Shown here: positions 61,258 through 64,000 of the stretch, in pieces | Position numbering within the stretch: the stretch's first letter is position 1 | Layout: every line of letters begins with the position of its first letter | DNA from: Nucisporomicrobium flavum | GTDB lineage: Bacteria > Actinomycetota > Actinomycetes > Mycobacteriales > Micromonosporaceae | Direction: 5' to 3' | DNA length: 64,000 bases | NCBI RefSeq assembly: GCF_016464385.1 | Contig: NZ_JADMLH010000018.1 | Span: 1 to 64,000, forward strand | Made by a program: the position numbers and the translations under genes | The notes under the pieces: model-generated | Databases searched by the model: none | What the model was told of the DNA's origin: nothing | Seen by the model: the letters and a program-made list of their open reading frames with translations, nothing else

Positions 61258-62100
61258 GTGGCGCCGACATCGATGGCCGCACGCCGCGAGCTCGGCGACG
61301 AGCTCCGCCGCCTGCGCGGAAACCGCCGTGGCGCCGAGGTGGCCGGCGAGCTGGGCTGGTCCGAGTCGAAGCTGAGCCGCATCGAGACCGCCCGTACCGG
61401 GATCAGCGAGGCCGACCTCGAACGGTTGCTCAGCGTCCTCGGCGTGCCGGCGCGCGACCGGCCGCGACTGCGGGGCATGGCCGGGCGTGGGCGGCCGCGG
61501 GTCTGGTGGGCGCCGTACCGGTCGTCGGTCCCGGACCGCTACGACGAGTACGTGGCCCTGGAGGCGGAGGCCACCGCGATCTGCGAGTGGGAGGCCCAGG
61601 TGATCCCCGGCCTGCTCCAGACCGACGAGTACGCCCACGCGGTCATCGAGGTCGGCGCGGACGTCCAGGACGCCGACACGGCGCAACGGCGTACCGCCCT
61701 GCGGATGGCCCGGCAGAGCCTCCTCGCCCGGGTGCCGTCGCCGCGCCTCTGCGTGGTCCTCGACGAGTCGGCCCTGCGGCGCGAGGTGGGCGGCCGCGGC
61801 GTCCTGCGCCGCCAGCTCCAGCATCTGTACGCCGCCGCCGACCGTCCCGGTGTCGAGCTGCGGATCCTGCCCTTCGCCGCCGGGGCGCACGCCGCGCTGG
61901 GGGAGACGTTCGTCGTTCTCGAGTTCGACAAGCGCCCGCCCGTCGTGCACAGCGAGGACCTGGTGGGCGGCCGGCTGCGGACCAGGCCGGAGGACGTGCA
62001 GGTGTACCGGGACGCCTTCGCCGATTTGCGGTCCCGGGCGCTTCCGGTGCCGGCCAGCCGGGAGCTCATCGCTCGAACAGGCGAAGACCTGCGTGTTTAG
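61258..62100 (+). CDS. XRE-family regulator with DUF5753 (Scr1-type) domain
   Basis: A 280-residue protein. The helix-turn-helix spans about residues 10-65 (GAEVAGELGWSESKLSRIETAR), and the DUF5753 domain follows (YVALEAEATAICEWEAQVIPG, then LLQTDEYAHAVI and ELRILPFAAGAHAAL). Such proteins are abundant in Streptomyces and Micromonosporaceae and are usually paired with a small DUF397 protein; the pair has been proposed to work like a toxin-antitoxin or growth-control module. The GTG at 61258 is chosen because of the -10 box 7 nt upstream; an ATG at 61273 is an alternative. Confidence 0.93.
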   Translation: MAPTSMAARRELGDELRRLRGNRRGAEVAGELGWSESKLSRIETARTGISEADLERLLSVLGVPARDRPRLRGMAGRGRPRVWWAPYRSSVPDRYDEYVALEAEATAICEWEAQVIPGLLQTDEYAHAVIEVGADVQDADTAQRRTALRMARQSLLARVPSPRLCVVLDESALRREVGGRGVLRRQLQHLYAAADRPGVELRILPFAAGAHAALGETFVVLEFDKRPPVVHSEDLVGGRLRTRPEDVQVYRDAFADLRSRALPVPASRELIARTGEDLRV

Positions 62101-62140
62101 ACAGTCGTTGAGCGGATGGTTTGACCATTCGCGAAGGGGC

Positions 62141-62341
62141 ATGACATTGCAGCAGAACGCGTTGACCTGGCGGAAGAGCACCCGTAGCGCCGCGGCCGGG
62201 CACTGTGTGGAGGTCGCGTCGACGGCCTCCGCCGTCTTCGTCAGGGACTCGAAGGACGTGCGGGGGCCCGTCCTGGAGTTCGGCGCCGAGGGATGGGCCG
62301 AGTTCGTCACCGGCGTACGGGCCGGCGAGTTCGACCGCTGA
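62141..62341 (+). CDS. DUF397 family small protein
   Basis: A 66-residue protein with the family pattern LTWRKSTRSAAAGHCVEVA, VFVRDSKD and a C-terminal aromatic GWAEFVTGVRAGEFD. It follows the XRE/DUF5753 gene by 40 nt, the standard pairing. AAGGGG lies just before the ATG. In characterised pairs the small protein binds the regulator, but the cellular outcome here is unknown. Confidence 0.93.
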   Translation: MTLQQNALTWRKSTRSAAAGHCVEVASTASAVFVRDSKDVRGPVLEFGAEGWAEFVTGVRAGEFDR

Positions 62342-62425
62342 CCGCACCGCGCGGGCGGCCTCCCAGGTCGCCCGCGCCACCGGTCGCGCCGAACCGTCGT
62401 GTGAGCAGGGATATAGCCGTCCCGC

Positions 62426-62485
62426 TTGACTCCATGACCTCTCTCGTGGCTAAGGTATGCCGAGCCTTACTTAGGGATGCCTTAG
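62426..62485 (+). promoter_or_regulatory. efeU promoter with two overlapping DtxR/IdeR-type iron boxes
   Basis: TTGACT (62426-62431) is a probable -35. TAAGGTATGCCGAGCCTTA (62451-62469) is a 19-bp dyad matching 12 of 19 positions of the IdeR/DtxR consensus and covers the -10 region (TAAGGT). A second dyad, TTAGGGATGCCTTAG (62471-62485), follows at once. This arrangement predicts iron-dependent repression of the uptake operon. Confidence 0.7.
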
Positions 62486-62498
62486 CAAACGGAGTGCC

Positions 62499-63386
62499 AT
62501 GCTCGCCACCTACCTCATCGGCCTGCGTGAGGGGTTGGAAGCCACCCTGGTGGTGAGCATCCTCATCGCGTTCCTGGTCAAGGCCGGTCGCAAGGACCGC
62601 CTCGTCCAGGTCTGGTCCGGTGTCGGCCTCGCCGTGGCGCTGTCCGTGTTCTTCGGATGGCTGCTCAGCTACACCAGCACGACGCTGCTGCAGAAGTACG
62701 AGCACCGCGAGCTCTTCGAGGCGATCACCTCGATCCTCGCCGTCGCCTTCGTCACCTGGATGATCTTCTGGATGCGCCAGGCCGCCCGCTCCATCGCCGG
62801 TGAGCTGCGCAGCAAGCTGCAGGACGCGCTGGCCGTCGGCTCGATCGCCGTCGCCGTCATGGCCTTCCTCGCCGTGGTCCGCGAGGGCCTCGAGACCTCG
62901 CTGATCTTCTACTCCGCCGTGCAGGGCGCGTCGTCCAACACCGGGCCGCTGCTCTCGCTGCTCGCCGGCATCGCCTCGGCCGTCGTCATCGGCTGGCTGA
63001 TGTTCGCGACGGCCGTACGGATCAACCTGTCGGTCTTCTTCACCTGGACCGGCGCGCTGCTCATCCTGGTCGCGGCCGGGATCCTCAAGTACGGCGTGCA
63101 CGACTTCCAGGAAGCCAACGTGCTGCCCGGGCTCAACACCCTGGCGTACGACATCAGCGGCGTGCTCAACCCCGACGCCTGGTACACGGCGCTGCTCAGC
63201 GGCATGTTCAACCTCACGCCGACCGCGTCGGTGCTGGAGACCATCGCCTGGGTCGCGTACGGGGCTCCCGTCCTCGCGATCTTCCTGTGGCCGGCCCGCG
63301 CCGCCAAGCCCGTTTCGAAGACCCCCGCTCCGGCGTCCGCGCCTGTTTCCGAGACCCCCGCCCCGGCGCCCGCGCCTCAGCAGTAG
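62499..63386 (+). CDS. efeU: Iron uptake permease EfeU (FTR1 family)
   Basis: A 295-residue membrane protein with seven transmembrane helices. The two iron-permeation motifs REGLE are intact: LREGLEATL in TM1 and VREGLETSL in TM4. A Pro/Ala-rich tail follows. It forms a permease for oxidised ferrous iron together with EfeO and EfeB. It lies under a tandem iron box. The EfeO gene starts 12 nt after its stop. Confidence 0.95.
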   Translation: MLATYLIGLREGLEATLVVSILIAFLVKAGRKDRLVQVWSGVGLAVALSVFFGWLLSYTSTTLLQKYEHRELFEAITSILAVAFVTWMIFWMRQAARSIAGELRSKLQDALAVGSIAVAVMAFLAVVREGLETSLIFYSAVQGASSNTGPLLSLLAGIASAVVIGWLMFATAVRINLSVFFTWTGALLILVAAGILKYGVHDFQEANVLPGLNTLAYDISGVLNPDAWYTALLSGMFNLTPTASVLETIAWVAYGAPVLAIFLWPARAAKPVSKTPAPASAPVSETPAPAPAPQQ

Positions 63387-63398
63387 GAGAACCGTTCC

Positions 63399-64000
63399 AT
63401 GCGTACGACCCCCTTGCTCGCGCTGGCCGCTGCCGGTCTTCTCGGCGGAAGCCTGGCCGCCTGCAGCAACGACGGCGGCGACAGCACCACCGCCGCCGCG
63501 GCCGGCGGGCCGATCACGGTCAAGGCCTCCGACACCGCCTGCGAGATCGGCAAGAGCACGGCCGACGCCGGGACCAGCGTCTTCACCATCACCAACGGCG
63601 GCAACAAGGTCACCGAGTTCTACGTGTACGCCCCCGGCGACCGCGTCATGGGCGAGGTCGAGAACATCGCGCCCGGGCTCTCCCGGGAACTGCACGTGGA
63701 GCTGCCGGCCGGGACGTACGAGACCGCCTGCAAGCCCGGGATGATCGGCAAGGGCATCCGCGCCGCGTTCACCGTCTCCGGCTCGTCCGCGCCGCTCACC
63801 GACGACGCCAAGCTGGCGCAGGCCACCGACAGCTACTCGCGGTACGTGCGGAGCCAGACCGCCGCGCTGCTGCCCAAGACCGAGGAGTTCGTCGCCGCGG
63901 TCAAGGCCAAGGACGTCAAGAAGGCCCGCGCGCTGTTCCCCGTCACCCGTACGTACTGGGAGCGCATCGAGCCCGTCGCCGAGATCTTCGGCGACCTCGA
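63399..64000 (+). CDS. efeO: Iron uptake lipoprotein EfeO, partial at window end
   Basis: The first 200 residues of EfeO are seen; the window ends before the stop. A lipoprotein signal (LLALAAAGLLGGSLAAC, lipobox LAAC near residue 22) is followed by a cupredoxin-like domain (ITVKASDTACEIG, FTITNGGNKVTEFYVYAPG) and the start of the M75 peptidase-like imelysin domain (ATDSYSRYVRSQTAALLPKTEEF, then YWERIEPVAEIFGDL). It binds iron outside the membrane and delivers it to EfeU. GGAGAA lies about 9 nt upstream of the ATG. Confidence 0.94.
   Translation, partial: MRTTPLLALAAAGLLGGSLAACSNDGGDSTTAAAAGGPITVKASDTACEIGKSTADAGTSVFTITNGGNKVTEFYVYAPGDRVMGEVENIAPGLSRELHVELPAGTYETACKPGMIGKGIRAAFTVSGSSAPLTDDAKLAQATDSYSRYVRSQTAALLPKTEEFVAAVKAKDVKKARALFPVTRTYWERIEPVAEIFGDL

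Overview
The window looks like a chromosomal stretch of a very GC-rich mycolate-free actinomycete, most likely a member of the Micromonosporaceae such as Actinoplanes (family-level inference). The reasons are strong G/C preference at third codon positions, frequent GTG starts, a mycothiol enzyme (Mca), a coenzyme F420 pathway (FbiA, FbiB, FbiC), a WhiB regulator, an XRE/DUF397 pair and type VII secretion genes. Many genes carry a TANNNT -10 box 6-9 nt before the start codon, which suggests leaderless mRNAs.

Layout. 0.1-2.6 kb: polyphosphate genes (PPK2 and a CYTH-CHAD protein). 2.6-5.2 kb: small unknowns, a pterin-dehydratase/VOC fusion and an AbiEii-like nucleotidyltransferase with a probable partner. 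5.2-10.2 kb: MsrA, HIT protein, cystathionine gamma-synthase, amidase and threonine dehydratase. 10.7-18.8 kb: greA, DUF4307, mca, a small membrane protein, a GGDEF-EAL protein and a DUF255 protein; from memory the order metB-greA-Rv1081c-mca-Rv1083-Rv1084 of M. tuberculosis is recognisable. 18.9-28.9 kb: purK-purE, a giant membrane protein of about 1763 residues, UDP-glucose dehydrogenase and acyl-CoA dehydrogenase. 28.9-31.8 kb: a type VII secretion-linked polymorphic toxin island whose toxin gene is frameshifted. 31.9-37.5 kb: Uma2 protein, TauE/SafE permease, a membrane protein with phosphothreonine-like motifs, thioesterase, acetoacetyl-CoA synthetase and a TIGR03089 protein. 37.7-48.3 kb: a glycosyltransferase, GDP-mannose pyrophosphorylase, NUDIX-fbiB-fbiA, fbiC, whiB, a zincin-like protein and DUF3499. 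48.4-55.1 kb: envelope and secreted proteins, an acetyltransferase, a methyltransferase, an aldehyde dehydrogenase module with its GAF regulator, and an endonuclease V gene that has lost its middle. 55.2-60.4 kb: manB-Trm112-SIS-CDF-manA. 60.8-61.0 kb: a collapsed S-adenosylhomocysteinase gene. 61.3-64.0 kb: the XRE/DUF397 pair and the start of an EfeUO iron-uptake operon, cut by the window edge.

How the genes work together. ManA, ManB and ManC together make GDP-mannose from fructose-6-phosphate, and a GT4 glycosyltransferase sits beside manC. FbiA, FbiB and FbiC cover most of F420 synthesis. The block manC-fbiB-fbiA-whiB-zincin-DUF3499-manB-SIS-manA is a conserved actinobacterial neighbourhood (Rv3255c-Rv3264c in M. 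tuberculosis, from memory). Three genes show clear decay: the toxin, endonuclease V and ahcY.

Most notable observations: the ahcY remnant with leader and terminator still in place; the catalytically gutted endonuclease V; the frameshifted T7SS toxin; a duplicated Trm112 promoter/start region that now provides a TTA-containing leader ORF for the SIS gene; a 24-bp bidirectional leaderless promoter; and two membrane proteins with GarA-like phosphothreonine motifs.
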